Source of the DNA: Microbulbifer sp. YPW16
GTDB lineage: Bacteria > Pseudomonadota > Gammaproteobacteria > Pseudomonadales > Cellvibrionaceae
Direction: 5' to 3'
Assembly (NCBI RefSeq): GCF_021290385.1
Contig: NZ_CP089928.1
Coordinates: 124,001-188,000 of the forward strand
DNA: 64,000 nucleotides
The position numbers and the translations under genes are program-made. This document shows positions 1-8,147 of the stretch, in pieces. The stretch's first letter is position 1. Each line of letters opens with the position of its first letter. The notes below the pieces were generated by a model. It was not told the origin of the DNA. It made no database searches and was given only the letters and a program-made list of their open reading frames with translations.

Positions 1-643
1 CATCCAGGTCGAACGCATTGGCGAGGGCTTCCCGGTTCATCCACAGCACGCCAAAGCGCTTCTTGTCCGGCACGATTTCCCCGGGTGAAATCGCATAGAT
101 ATATTCCGGGGACAACACGATGCCGGTGATGGTCAGCCGCTTGCGGGTGCCATTGAGGATGGCGTGGAGATGGTCCCCCGGTCCCAGTCCATGGGCTTCG
201 GCGAAGGCGTCCAGGGCCAGGACTTCCTCCTCATGTTGTGGGTCCACGTAGCGCCCGCGGCGCAGGACTATGTCGTTGATGTGTGGCGTGGGGACTTCCG
301 GCAGTGACTGGATTTCGCCGGTAATCGGCGCACTGGAGCCTTCCACATCCAGGATCACACCGGCACGGATTCGGGTTTCCGCCCGGCGCACCCCGGGCAG
401 GGCAGTGATTTCGTCCAGCAGTGCATTGGGGGCCCGCTTTACCGGTGCGACCACATCCGCAAAGCGGTAGCGCTCGTAGTAGGCGGCGCGGGTTTCGGAA
501 AGCGACAGCAGCATGCCCCGGGACATCAGGTACATGCCCACGCCACAGCCGATCACAATGGCAATGGCCAGGCCCTGTCCCTTGATGGCCCAGAGGTCGC
601 GGACAAGTTTGCGGTTCAGTGGCTTGAGCAGTTCTATCAGCAT
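1..643 (-). CDS. ABC transporter permease, FtsX/MacB type (partial, cut by window start)
   Basis: The first 214 residues are present; the rest lies beyond the window. The reading frame opens at an ATG at 643 with MLIELLKPLNRKL, then a hydrophobic membrane segment (about residues 18-38, rich in AIAIVIGCGVGMYL). It continues into a soluble periplasmic region of the MacB-PCD kind, with a short SLSETRAAYYERYRFADV stretch typical of FtsX-family permeases. It lies 27 bases downstream of the ATPase gene on the same strand, so the two form an exporter operon. Family knowledge: such permeases pair with LolD/MacB-like ATPases to move lipids, lipoproteins or small molecules. The substrate cannot be told from the sequence. 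The window edge makes this partial, not broken. Confidence 0.85.
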   Translation of the reverse strand, partial: MLIELLKPLNRKLVRDLWAIKGQGLAIAIVIGCGVGMYLMSRGMLLSLSETRAAYYERYRFADVVAPVKRAPNALLDEITALPGVRRAETRIRAGVILDVEGSSAPITGEIQSLPEVPTPHINDIVLRRGRYVDPQHEEEVLALDAFAEAHGLGPGDHLHAILNGTRKRLTITGIVLSPEYIYAISPGEIVPDKKRFGVLWMNREALANAFDLD

Positions 644-670
644 TGGCAGCGCCTGCGGGGTAGACGGCCC

Positions 671-1399
671 TTACCAGCTGAGCTGGTCCGGTGCACAGGG
701 TTCCGGGTGGCGCTCGCTTCTCTGAATACGGCCATCGGCCATATAAAGCACGCGATCGGCCATGTCCGCGATACCGGCATTATGGGTGATGATCATGGTG
801 GTGGTGTCCAGCTCGCGGTTGGCGCGGGCGATTGCTTCCAGCACCACAATTCCTGTTTTACTGTCGAGCGCGCCGGTGGGTTCGTCGCAGAATAGGACAT
901 TGGGTTGTTTGGCAATTGCGCGGGCGATGGCGACCCGCTGTTGCTCCCCGCCGGATAGCTGGGCGGGGAAATGTTCCATGCGCTGTTCCAGGCCCACCAG
1001 GCGCAGCGCCTCCTCCGGACGCATGGGGTTCTTTGAAATCTCGGTTACCAGGGCGACATTCTCGCGGGCGGTAAGGCTGGGAATCAGGTTGTAGAACTGG
1101 AACACAAATCCCACATGCTCGCGCCGAAACAGGGTCAGGTGGCGGTCATCGAAGGCTGTCAGTTCACGCCTGCCGAAAAACACCCGCCCCGAAGTGGGGG
1201 AATCGAGTCCACCGAGGATATTCAGCAGGGTCGACTTGCCGCTGCCGGATGGGCCCAGCAATACCACCATCTCCCCGCTGGGAACTTCCAGGTCAACGCC
1301 ACGCAAGGCGTGCACAGTGGCTTCACCGCTGCCATAGGTTTTGGTGAGCTTCTCGGCACGGAACGCGATGGCCTCACTGTCAGTGGCTGTGCTCTCCAT
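671..1399 (-). CDS. ABC transporter ATP-binding protein, LolD/MacB family
   Basis: A 242-residue ATPase with all core motifs: Walker [10 protein letters not shown] (49-57), Q-loop near residue 101, signature LSGGEQQR (148-155), Walker B VLFCDEPT (168-175) and a switch histidine in IITHN. Length and motif order match the LolD/MacB/FtsE group that powers MacB-type exporters. The start ATG at 1399 is preceded by GGAGG eight bases upstream. The partial permease follows directly, so this is the energising subunit of that exporter. No membrane-fusion partner is visible inside the window. The specific substrate is unknown. Confidence 0.93.
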   Translation of the reverse strand: MESTATDSEAIAFRAEKLTKTYGSGEATVHALRGVDLEVPSGEMVVLLGPSGSGKSTLLNILGGLDSPTSGRVFFGRRELTAFDDRHLTLFRREHVGFVFQFYNLIPSLTARENVALVTEISKNPMRPEEALRLVGLEQRMEHFPAQLSGGEQQRVAIARAIAKQPNVLFCDEPTGALDSKTGIVVLEAIARANRELDTTTMIITHNAGIADMADRVLYMADGRIQRSERHPEPCAPDQLSW

Positions 1400-1436
1400 C
1401 GAGTGCCTCCATGTACCTGCAGCGCGGCCGGCCTGC

Positions 1437-2780
1437 TCAACCAGCGCCCGTTGGCCAGAGGAATATCACGGCAATGCCGGTAATAAAGGGTAAGGTAAAC
1501 AGCAGCAGCACCCCCCTGAACAGCGCCCAGCCACCCAGGGCACCGGCAGCGCCCGCCTTGAAAACCAGGTTGGCCAGTGTCGCGATGATCATTGCACGCC
1601 AGGCGGTGGCGGCTTCCAGTGCCCCCCTGCCGGCCAGGTTGGCGGTGGACAGGGTAATGGCGTCCACGTCGGTAAAACCGGAAATCAACGCCACGACATA
1701 GATACCCTGGTTGCCGAAATAATCCTTGGCCGCGGCGACGGCGAGTAAGACCAGGGCATACATCAGGCCAAACACCAGTGCCGGGGTCAGTTCCGCCGGG
1801 TTGGTCTGCTCGGGCATCTGGTCTTCCCGGGCCCCGATTCTCAGGTAGCCCAGCCCGCACACCGTGACACTTACCACCAGCATAACCGCCAGGGGCGGGA
1901 TGAGTTGCAGGACCATGCGCGGCGCAACCACGGCAATTTCCACGAACATGCGCAGGAACATGCTGGTGGAGGCAATCAGGATCACCAGGGCTGCCAGCCT
2001 GACCAGCGTTGCCTGATTGCGCGCCCTGCGCGCGTAACTGACCGTGGTGGCGGTGGAGGAGATCAGGCCACCAATAAGCCCGCTGAGCAGCGTGCCGGTG
2101 CGGGCGCCGACGATCTTGTAGGCGCCATAGCCGCCGAGGCCAATGCCCACGATCAGCACGACAAGCAGCCAGATCTTGAAGGGATTCAGTACATCGTAGG
2201 GGCCGAAGGTCCGGTTGGGGAGAATCGGCAGGATGATCAGGGAAATCAACGCAAACTGCATGATGGCACGCAGGTCTTTCTCCGGCAGGTGCTGGGCAAA
2301 GGCGTGCATACTGGGCTTGAGGTGTAGCAGTATGGCGATGGTGCCACCAACCGCCACGGCGATGGATTTCTCGCCCACCATCACATAGGCCCCCACCAGG
2401 TAGATCATCAGTGCGGTGATTTCCGTGGTAATGCCGGTGGTTTCCTCCTCGCCACGGAGTCGCTCAACATTGCCGAGAATGAGCAGGATAGTGACGCTCA
2501 GGAGTCCTGCGGGCACCAGCCACTGGGCCTGGTAGACCATGCCGATACGTGCCGCGAGGGCGCCAAATACCGCAATCAGGGGAAAGGTGCGAATGCCACC
2601 AATGCGATCGGTGGTGCGCTCGCGCTGCAGGCCCACCAGCAACCCCAGGCTGAGTGCGATACCGAACGCGATGGCGCTATCCAGGTCGACGTAGCCAATA
2701 GCGCCGGGTATCTCGTTGCTGGCGGGGTTCTCCAGTGGCTGTCCGGGGGAACCGGGGCTTCCTTGCAAGTCAGGGTCCAT
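1437..2780 (-). CDS. MgtC/SapB N-terminal domain plus DUF4010 membrane protein
   Basis: A 447-residue polytopic inner-membrane protein. The first third carries the MgtC/SapB pattern ([11 protein letters not shown], then [15 protein letters not shown]), and the remainder is the DUF4010 module with about eight further hydrophobic segments. This two-domain architecture is a recognised conserved family of unknown transport or regulatory role; MgtC itself modulates the F-type ATP synthase and Mg2+ stress survival in Salmonella, but that role should not be transferred to this longer protein. The annotated ATG at 2780 has no good Shine-Dalgarno sequence, so the start is uncertain. The stop is 37 bases from the ABC ATPase start, so cotranscription with the exporter is possible. 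Confidence 0.85.
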   Translation of the reverse strand: MDPDLQGSPGSPGQPLENPASNEIPGAIGYVDLDSAIAFGIALSLGLLVGLQRERTTDRIGGIRTFPLIAVFGALAARIGMVYQAQWLVPAGLLSVTILLILGNVERLRGEEETTGITTEITALMIYLVGAYVMVGEKSIAVAVGGTIAILLHLKPSMHAFAQHLPEKDLRAIMQFALISLIILPILPNRTFGPYDVLNPFKIWLLVVLIVGIGLGGYGAYKIVGARTGTLLSGLIGGLISSTATTVSYARRARNQATLVRLAALVILIASTSMFLRMFVEIAVVAPRMVLQLIPPLAVMLVVSVTVCGLGYLRIGAREDQMPEQTNPAELTPALVFGLMYALVLLAVAAAKDYFGNQGIYVVALISGFTDVDAITLSTANLAGRGALEAATAWRAMIIATLANLVFKAGAAGALGGWALFRGVLLLFTLPFITGIAVIFLWPTGAG

Positions 2781-3038
2781 TTATTGGGATTATGCTGTCG
2801 GATCATTCAAGCCAGCCGGCATGGGGCGAATGCACTGGTGTGAGTTTTTCGTCAGTCCGGCAGGCGTCCTTAATCTGTCGCGGGTGAGTTCATCCTTTAA
2901 TATAGTCGCTGGCCGCGGGCCCTGTGGCGGCCTGGTGATCCCGGGGGCGGCGGGGAGCAGGTGCCGGGATAGACATCACAGCCTGATCTGGCGTTGCTCT
3001 CAACAGCCTGTGCCACAGGAGGCAGCGGCGGCCAGTTA

Positions 3039-3905
3039 TCAGAACCAGAAGCGCACACCGGCTACTGCGAAGGTGAATTCAGAGTCCTCCCCATCAGCTT
3101 CGACCAGGTCGGCGGATTCCCCAATCTTGCGTTCCCAGGAAACACCGAGGTAGGGGGCAAACTTGGGTGTAATCATGTAGCGCAGGCGCAACCCCAGCTC
3201 GATAGCGGTAAATCCCTCGCCAATGTTGTAGGCCGGGATATCGGAGAAAGAGAAATCCGTTTCCAGCCTGGGCTCCAGCACAACCCGTTGGCTGAAGTGG
3301 AAGCCCCGCTCTATCTCCAGCCGCCAGGAGACATGGCCGTCTTCGCTGATGTAGCCGGTCAGGTCGGTTTCAAAGCCATAGGGTGTCATTCCCTGCAGCC
3401 CCGACGCCAGAAACGAGCGACTTTCGCGGGGATTGAAGTCGTGTCGTATACCCAGCTGGTAGTCCCAGAAAGGGCGGATGGCGTGGTTCCAGAAAACCTC
3501 GAGCTTTGCCGCCTCGGTCTTGCCGCCGGCTTCCCGCTCGCCCTCGGACTCCAGATACAGTTTGTTATGGTCGCCACCATACCAGGCATCAATTTCCCAG
3601 AGCTGCTTTTCGGTATCACCGTCGCGTTGGTACTCGAGTCTCTTGCCCAGCACCTGCATAAATTTCTGGTTGTCGTGGATGGGAATAACACCAAAGTTTC
3701 CCTGGGGTTTTCCCGTCGCATCTTCTGCGTACTTGCGAATCTGCTTTCCAGGTTCAGGGGGCAGTGGCGGGCTCCGGTAGCCTTCCGGTTTGGGCTCGGT
3801 GCCATCCTCTGAGGCCTGGATCGGGACATTTTTCGGGGGCTCCGACGCTGCCGCGAAGCTCACCGGCAGCAACAGGAGAAGGGGCAGGGCAGGGTAGTTT
3901 TTCAT
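3039..3905 (-). CDS. copB: Copper resistance protein B (outer membrane)
   Basis: A 288-residue protein of the CopB family. It has a signal peptide (MKNYPALPLLLLLPVSFAAA), a charged mature N-terminus, and a C-terminal beta-barrel of alternating strands ending in an aromatic FAVAGVRFWF, typical of outer-membrane anchoring. The start at 3905 was chosen because it directly precedes the signal peptide; an in-frame ATG at 3983 would overlap copA and add unlikely sequence. It starts 8 bases after the copA stop, so the two are translationally linked. In Pseudomonas and related bacteria CopB works with the periplasmic oxidase CopA in copper sequestration and export. Long for a minimal CopB barrel but without the Met-rich repeats of some homologues. 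Confidence 0.9.
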   Translation of the reverse strand: MKNYPALPLLLLLPVSFAAASEPPKNVPIQASEDGTEPKPEGYRSPPLPPEPGKQIRKYAEDATGKPQGNFGVIPIHDNQKFMQVLGKRLEYQRDGDTEKQLWEIDAWYGGDHNKLYLESEGEREAGGKTEAAKLEVFWNHAIRPFWDYQLGIRHDFNPRESRSFLASGLQGMTPYGFETDLTGYISEDGHVSWRLEIERGFHFSQRVVLEPRLETDFSFSDIPAYNIGEGFTAIELGLRLRYMITPKFAPYLGVSWERKIGESADLVEADGEDSEFTFAVAGVRFWF

Positions 3906-3913
3906 AAGCTTGC

Positions 3914-5713
3914 TCAGGCAACCCGTACCACCTGGAACATCCCCGCCTCCATGTGGTAGAGCAGGTGACAGTGGAACGCCCAATCGCCTTTTTCGATGGG
4001 TGTAATCAGCACCGACAGCACCTCTCCCGGCTTGATCAGGATGGTGTGCTTGAATGGTATCCGTTCATTATCCTCGCCGTTTTCCAGCTGCATCCACATC
4101 CCGTGAAGGTGCATCGGGTGTTCCATCATGGTGTGGTTGACCATGAACAGCCGCAGCCTTTCGTTGTACCTGAACAGGTAGGGACCGGGTTGTTGGGTAA
4201 ATTTCTTTCCATCCAGCGAGAAAATAAACCGCTCCATATTGGCGGTGATGTTGATGGTCATTTCGCGGTCGACCGTGGCGCTGTAGGGCTGGGGCTCCGC
4301 GGAAACCAGGTCAGAGTAGGTAAGGACTTTCCAGCCATCGTTGCCCAGGCCGATACCGGGCTGATTGAGCCGGCGCTGCGGATTCATCACCACCATGGCC
4401 ACATTGGGGTTTTTCCTGTTGGGCAGGAAAGGCATAGGGCCATTGGGTCCAGGGATGGCGTCATCCTGCATTTGCAGGCGCTTGCGGTGCAGCTTTTCCT
4501 TCATTGCCTCTGACATGCCGCCGAAATACCGGCCCTTCATCATGCCCATGCCAATATCTTCCAGCTTGCGATCCGGCACTGGTCGCAGTTCCGGTACCGG
4601 TGCGGTCATTCCGGGTTCCGGGGCAAGGGTCCCGCGAGCGTAGCCGCTGCGGTCGAGCGACTCGGCAAACAGGGTGTAGGCGCGGGCTTCCCGCGGCCTG
4701 ATGAGTACGTCATAAGTCTCTGCTACACCAATCCGGAATTCGTGGCAGCGTACCGGCTGCACTGCCTTGCCGTCGGCCATCACTACTTCCATATCCAGGC
4801 CCGGGATGCGCACATCGAAGTTACTCATTGCCGCGGCATTGATCACCCTTAACCTGACCGTCTCACCCGGAAGGAACTGGCCGCTCCAGTTCATGTCCGG
4901 CGAATGACCGTTCATCAGGTAGGTATAGATATACCCGGTGACGTTGGAGAGATCGCGGGGGCTCATGTTCATCCTGCGAAATGGCAGCAGTTCGGCATTG
5001 GCTTCTGCAAAGCCTTTTTCCCGCACCTCATGCAGATAGTCGAACACGGTGCGCTTGTAGTAGATGTAGTGTTCGGGGTTGAGATTGATATTGCGGAACA
5101 GGGACTCGGGATCGGTAAACGCCCAGTCTGAAAGGACGATTACATGGTCGCGGTCGTAGTGGAAGGGCTCACCGTCCTTCGGGTCAATCACCAGCGGGCC
5201 ATAGGTGCCGGTCTGCTCCTGAAAACGTGAGTGGCTGTGGTACCAGTAGGTGCCCGCCTGTACCACCGGGAATCGATAGCGGTAGGTCTCGCCCGGTTGG
5301 ATCCCATTGAAGTTCACCCCGGGCACACCATCCATGCGGAAAGGTACCAGGATCCCGTGCCAGTGAATGGAAGCGTGCTTTGTTCCATCGAGGTGGTTGG
5401 TGACATCCATTGTCACGGTATCGCCCTCGCGCCAGCGGATCAAAGGGCCGGGGACGGTGCCGTTGATGGCAGTGGCTGTGCCGTAGCGACCGTCGATACC
5501 CAGGGGGGTATATCGCAGCGCCAGGTCAAAATAGTCCTGCGGATGGTAATCCCCGATCCCGCCATGCAGGTTGCGGGGTGAAGCGAGCGCCCAGGAGGCC
5601 AGGGGCAGCGCCCCATTGATACCGGTGGTAAACAGGCCGACGCCCAGGCCCCGGAGAAACTGGCGCCTGCTGCAGGTTCCGGCCGTGCGATACGGCTTTT
5701 GCCTCGATTCCAT
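3914..5713 (-). CDS. copA: Copper resistance multicopper oxidase
   Basis: A 599-residue periplasmic multicopper oxidase (CopA/PcoA). A twin-arginine signal is visible at residues 16-22 (SRRQFLR). Copper ligands appear in the expected four clusters: HWHG (117-120), WYHSH (157-161), HPMHLHG in the C-terminal cupredoxin domain, and HCHLLYHMEAGM (581-592), which supplies the type 1/type 3 ligands. A Met-rich linker (GMGMMKGRYFGGM, KRLQM) in the middle resembles the Cu(I)-binding insert of CopA proteins. It oxidises Cu(I) and binds copper in the periplasm. It is followed closely by copB. No copC, copD or cop two-component genes are seen nearby. Confidence 0.95.
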   Translation of the reverse strand: MESRQKPYRTAGTCSRRQFLRGLGVGLFTTGINGALPLASWALASPRNLHGGIGDYHPQDYFDLALRYTPLGIDGRYGTATAINGTVPGPLIRWREGDTVTMDVTNHLDGTKHASIHWHGILVPFRMDGVPGVNFNGIQPGETYRYRFPVVQAGTYWYHSHSRFQEQTGTYGPLVIDPKDGEPFHYDRDHVIVLSDWAFTDPESLFRNINLNPEHYIYYKRTVFDYLHEVREKGFAEANAELLPFRRMNMSPRDLSNVTGYIYTYLMNGHSPDMNWSGQFLPGETVRLRVINAAAMSNFDVRIPGLDMEVVMADGKAVQPVRCHEFRIGVAETYDVLIRPREARAYTLFAESLDRSGYARGTLAPEPGMTAPVPELRPVPDRKLEDIGMGMMKGRYFGGMSEAMKEKLHRKRLQMQDDAIPGPNGPMPFLPNRKNPNVAMVVMNPQRRLNQPGIGLGNDGWKVLTYSDLVSAEPQPYSATVDREMTINITANMERFIFSLDGKKFTQQPGPYLFRYNERLRLFMVNHTMMEHPMHLHGMWMQLENGEDNERIPFKHTILIKPGEVLSVLITPIEKGDWAFHCHLLYHMEAGMFQVVRVA

Positions 5714-5847
5714 TGTGACCTGTTTCCCCGCTGGCGAGATGGGGGAACTCTAGTCTATCCGTGTGGGCGCCGCGCGGATCGGGCCGCCGGCTCAACAAAG
5801 AAAAGAAGCCGGGGACCCGTATTGAATGTGCATTCTGCAGCCGTGGC

Positions 5848-7146
5848 TCAGCCGGCGGAACCCACGCCACAGGAGCCCAGGCGTTGCTTCCAGAGCTGTT
5901 CATTGGCCAGGAAATCCGCATACTCCTCGCGGAAATCCTCACAGGCTGCGGTCCCGTCCTCGGAGGAAGCACAGCAGGTCAGCGCCTTCCTGAGTTCGCG
6001 CTCGGAAACACTGTCAAAGGCGGTGGAATCGTCCGGTCCGTACATGATGCTGTCTTCCCAGGATTTCACCGGGCGCCAGGAATTATTGCCGTATGCCCCG
6101 CCATAGAAGCAGCCGGCGCCGGCTTCGCAGTCCAGGCCGATATCCTCGGTCCCCCAGACTGGCGCGCAGTTGGAGCCGAAGTAGTCGTCCGGGGTTTCCG
6201 ACCAGGCGCAGCACTGGTAAACCCCGTTCTCGTCTTTGGTGCAGTCCCCGTCCTCGAGCCGGTTGTGGCTGACACACTGGTCACGGGTAGTGAGGGTGGG
6301 GCAGACGGAAGTCTCGGACTGCGTGTACTCGGAAGCCGGTTTGAAAGAATTGCACCATTTGGAGCAGCCGGGACCGTCCAGGTTGCGCCATTCCCGCGAG
6401 CGCTCGCTGGGCCAGCCTTCCACGGCATCGCCGTTCTTGTTGATGCCTCCACCGTAGAAGTCCGCCAGCCCGAAGTTGTGGCCCACTTCGTGGATTACGG
6501 TATTGGTCTGTTTTTCCAGCACTGTCTCCTGGTCCAGGTTCGAGTTCGATCCCACGTAAATTACTTCGCCGGCCGAGCCGCCGTTGGGAGAGTCCGCGAA
6601 CGCCACCTTGATCAGCCCATTGATGTCACTGACATCGCACTGGGCCAGGATTTCCTGGTGGATTTTTTCGTCGTCGCACTGGAGGAGGTCACCGCCGTTG
6701 AGGCCCTGGTTGGTGCCCTTGCAGTTGAAGTCCTCGCCACTGCCGACATCCAGCTGGTAGAAAGCCAGGTGGCTGAAGTATTCGCTGAATGGGGGAATCG
6801 CCTGGAATTGCTCGTAAACCGCATTGTTGACCAGCTCGTCAAAATACGGTGCGTCGTTGATATTGAGGAAAAATATCTTCAGCTCGGCGTTTTCGCTGCC
6901 CTCGAAGGGTACGCAGTTGCCGACGGAGACATAGTCTCCGGGAAGCAGGCCGGTTGTACCGGTATTGCCGGAACCACCGCTATCGCCGCCGTTGCTGCCA
7001 CCACTGTCACCGGAGCTGCCATTGTCAGTGGAACTGGAGCCGGGCGGGCTGGAAGGGGAGTCATCGCCACCGCCGCCACCACTACAGGCGGACAGCAGGC
7101 AAATAGAGACCATCAACAGCAGAGTGCGAATACAGGGAGACATCAT
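5848..7146 (-). CDS. Lipoprotein zinc metalloprotease with metzincin-type motif
   Basis: A 432-residue exported lipoprotein. A signal with lipobox LLSAC (Cys21) is followed by about 45 residues of Gly/Ser/Asp linker. A catalytic motif HEVGHNFGLAD (219-229) fits the metzincin zinc signature HExxHxxGxxD, and a later SIMYGP (366-371) is a plausible Met-turn. The C-terminal half is cysteine-rich (about 18 Cys), suggesting several disulfides. The GGAYGNNSWRP segment before the Met-turn is reminiscent of M64 (IgA peptidase) proteins, but family assignment is tentative. The start ATG at 7146 was preferred over a GTG at 7155, since AGAAGTGA lies at a better distance. Likely anchored to the outer membrane; substrate unknown. 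Confidence 0.75.
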   Translation of the reverse strand: MMSPCIRTLLLMVSICLLSACSGGGGGDDSPSSPPGSSSTDNGSSGDSGGSNGGDSGGSGNTGTTGLLPGDYVSVGNCVPFEGSENAELKIFFLNINDAPYFDELVNNAVYEQFQAIPPFSEYFSHLAFYQLDVGSGEDFNCKGTNQGLNGGDLLQCDDEKIHQEILAQCDVSDINGLIKVAFADSPNGGSAGEVIYVGSNSNLDQETVLEKQTNTVIHEVGHNFGLADFYGGGINKNGDAVEGWPSERSREWRNLDGPGCSKWCNSFKPASEYTQSETSVCPTLTTRDQCVSHNRLEDGDCTKDENGVYQCCAWSETPDDYFGSNCAPVWGTEDIGLDCEAGAGCFYGGAYGNNSWRPVKSWEDSIMYGPDDSTAFDSVSERELRKALTCCASSEDGTAACEDFREEYADFLANEQLWKQRLGSCGVGSAG

Positions 7147-7621
7147 TGGAATCACTTCTGGTGGCTATTTTTTATACATTTCGCGGAGCCGCGCTGCGTG
7201 TTATGTCCGCTATGCACCTGCAGCCTTCAATGACCTAATGGTCGCCTCATGGCGACCCGAAACTCCCTGTCTTTTTGGTGAACAAATTTTATGCAGCGCT
7301 TTTCGCCAGCCGCACACCCCATATGCGCGACGCAATTGGCGCAAAATGATACAGATTGATTTCGCTTTTGCATACCCTGCAAACGAAGTGGTTAGTAATT
7401 GATCAATTGGGGTTCCCCTTAAAATTGCAGGGGGGCGCATGCGAAGTGAGGTATGTGGTAATCGCCGGGAAGAACCCGGGCGAACTCCAGGAAGTTTCAC
7501 GGCCGGAGAGAACCAGGAATCGGCTGAGCTGGATCCACTGCCGGCTACCGTTTATTTGATAGTGCCGTGAATTAATGATGAGGCAGGTTTTTTACTGCCG
7601 CCGGGAGTAAACGACGGTCAT
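7147..7621. other. Intergenic region between greB and the metalloprotease gene
   Basis: About 475 bases without a convincing gene. It is clearly richer in A+T than its surroundings between about 7260 and 7440 and should hold the promoter of the metalloprotease gene. A perfect 12-base palindrome AATTGATCAATT lies at 7397-7408. Downstream of greB there is a weak hairpin with GGCAG/CTGCC arms (about 7582-7599) but no proper T tract. Short open frames here have no recognisable features. Confidence 0.5.
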
Positions 7622-8131
7622 TCAGTCGGCAGCTTCCTCGTATCGGATTTCCAGGACGTAATAGGTTACCCACTGCTCCTCAATGCGAATATCCACCTCG
7701 TCGTCCAGTCGCTTGCCCAGCAGCGCGCGGGCTACCGGCGAGTCCATGGAGATCAGTCCCTCTTTCACATTGAATTCGTCCGGGCCCACAATGCGATAGG
7801 TACTGGTGTTGCCCTTGTCATCCTCAATGGTGACCCAGGCCCCGAAAAACACCTTGTCGCGCTCTTCCGGGATACGGTCCACCACCGTGATTTCTTCCAG
7901 GCGCTTGGTGAGAAACCTTACCCGGCTGTCGATTTCCCGCAGGCGTTTCTTGCCGTAAATGTAATCCGCATTCTCGGAACGATCGCCCAGTTTGGCAGCT
8001 TCACTCACGGCATTGGTTACGCGCGGCCGTTCCTCTTCCCACAGGAACTTTACCTCAGCGCGCATGCGGCGGGCGCCCTCGGGAGTGATATAGCGTGAGC
8101 CGCGGGGCCGCGGCGGTCTCCATCGTCCCAC
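7622..8131 (-). CDS. greB: Transcription elongation factor GreB
   Basis: A 169-residue GreA/GreB factor. The N-terminal coiled coil holds LGDRSENADYIYGKKRLREID, with the acidic tip DRSENAD that reaches the RNA polymerase active site to stimulate cleavage of backtracked RNA. The C-terminal FKBP-like domain follows (VFFGAWVTIEDD, ISMDSPVARALLGK). REIDSRVRFLTKRLE points to GreB rather than GreA. The gene starts at a GTG (8131) with GGAG about ten bases upstream. The first 12 residues are basic and Pro/Arg-rich, longer than in the E. coli protein. It begins 17 bases after the S9 peptidase stop. Confidence 0.95.
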   Translation of the reverse strand: MGRWRPPRPRGSRYITPEGARRMRAEVKFLWEEERPRVTNAVSEAAKLGDRSENADYIYGKKRLREIDSRVRFLTKRLEEITVVDRIPEERDKVFFGAWVTIEDDKGNTSTYRIVGPDEFNVKEGLISMDSPVARALLGKRLDDEVDIRIEEQWVTYYVLEIRYEEAAD

Positions 8132-8147
8132 TGGAATTCAGCTCCTG

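Noticed and set aside
7210-7500. 96-codon minus-strand frame upstream of the metalloprotease gene
   Set aside because: Arg/Pro-rich shadow-like composition, no ribosome-binding site, and it would cover the promoter region.
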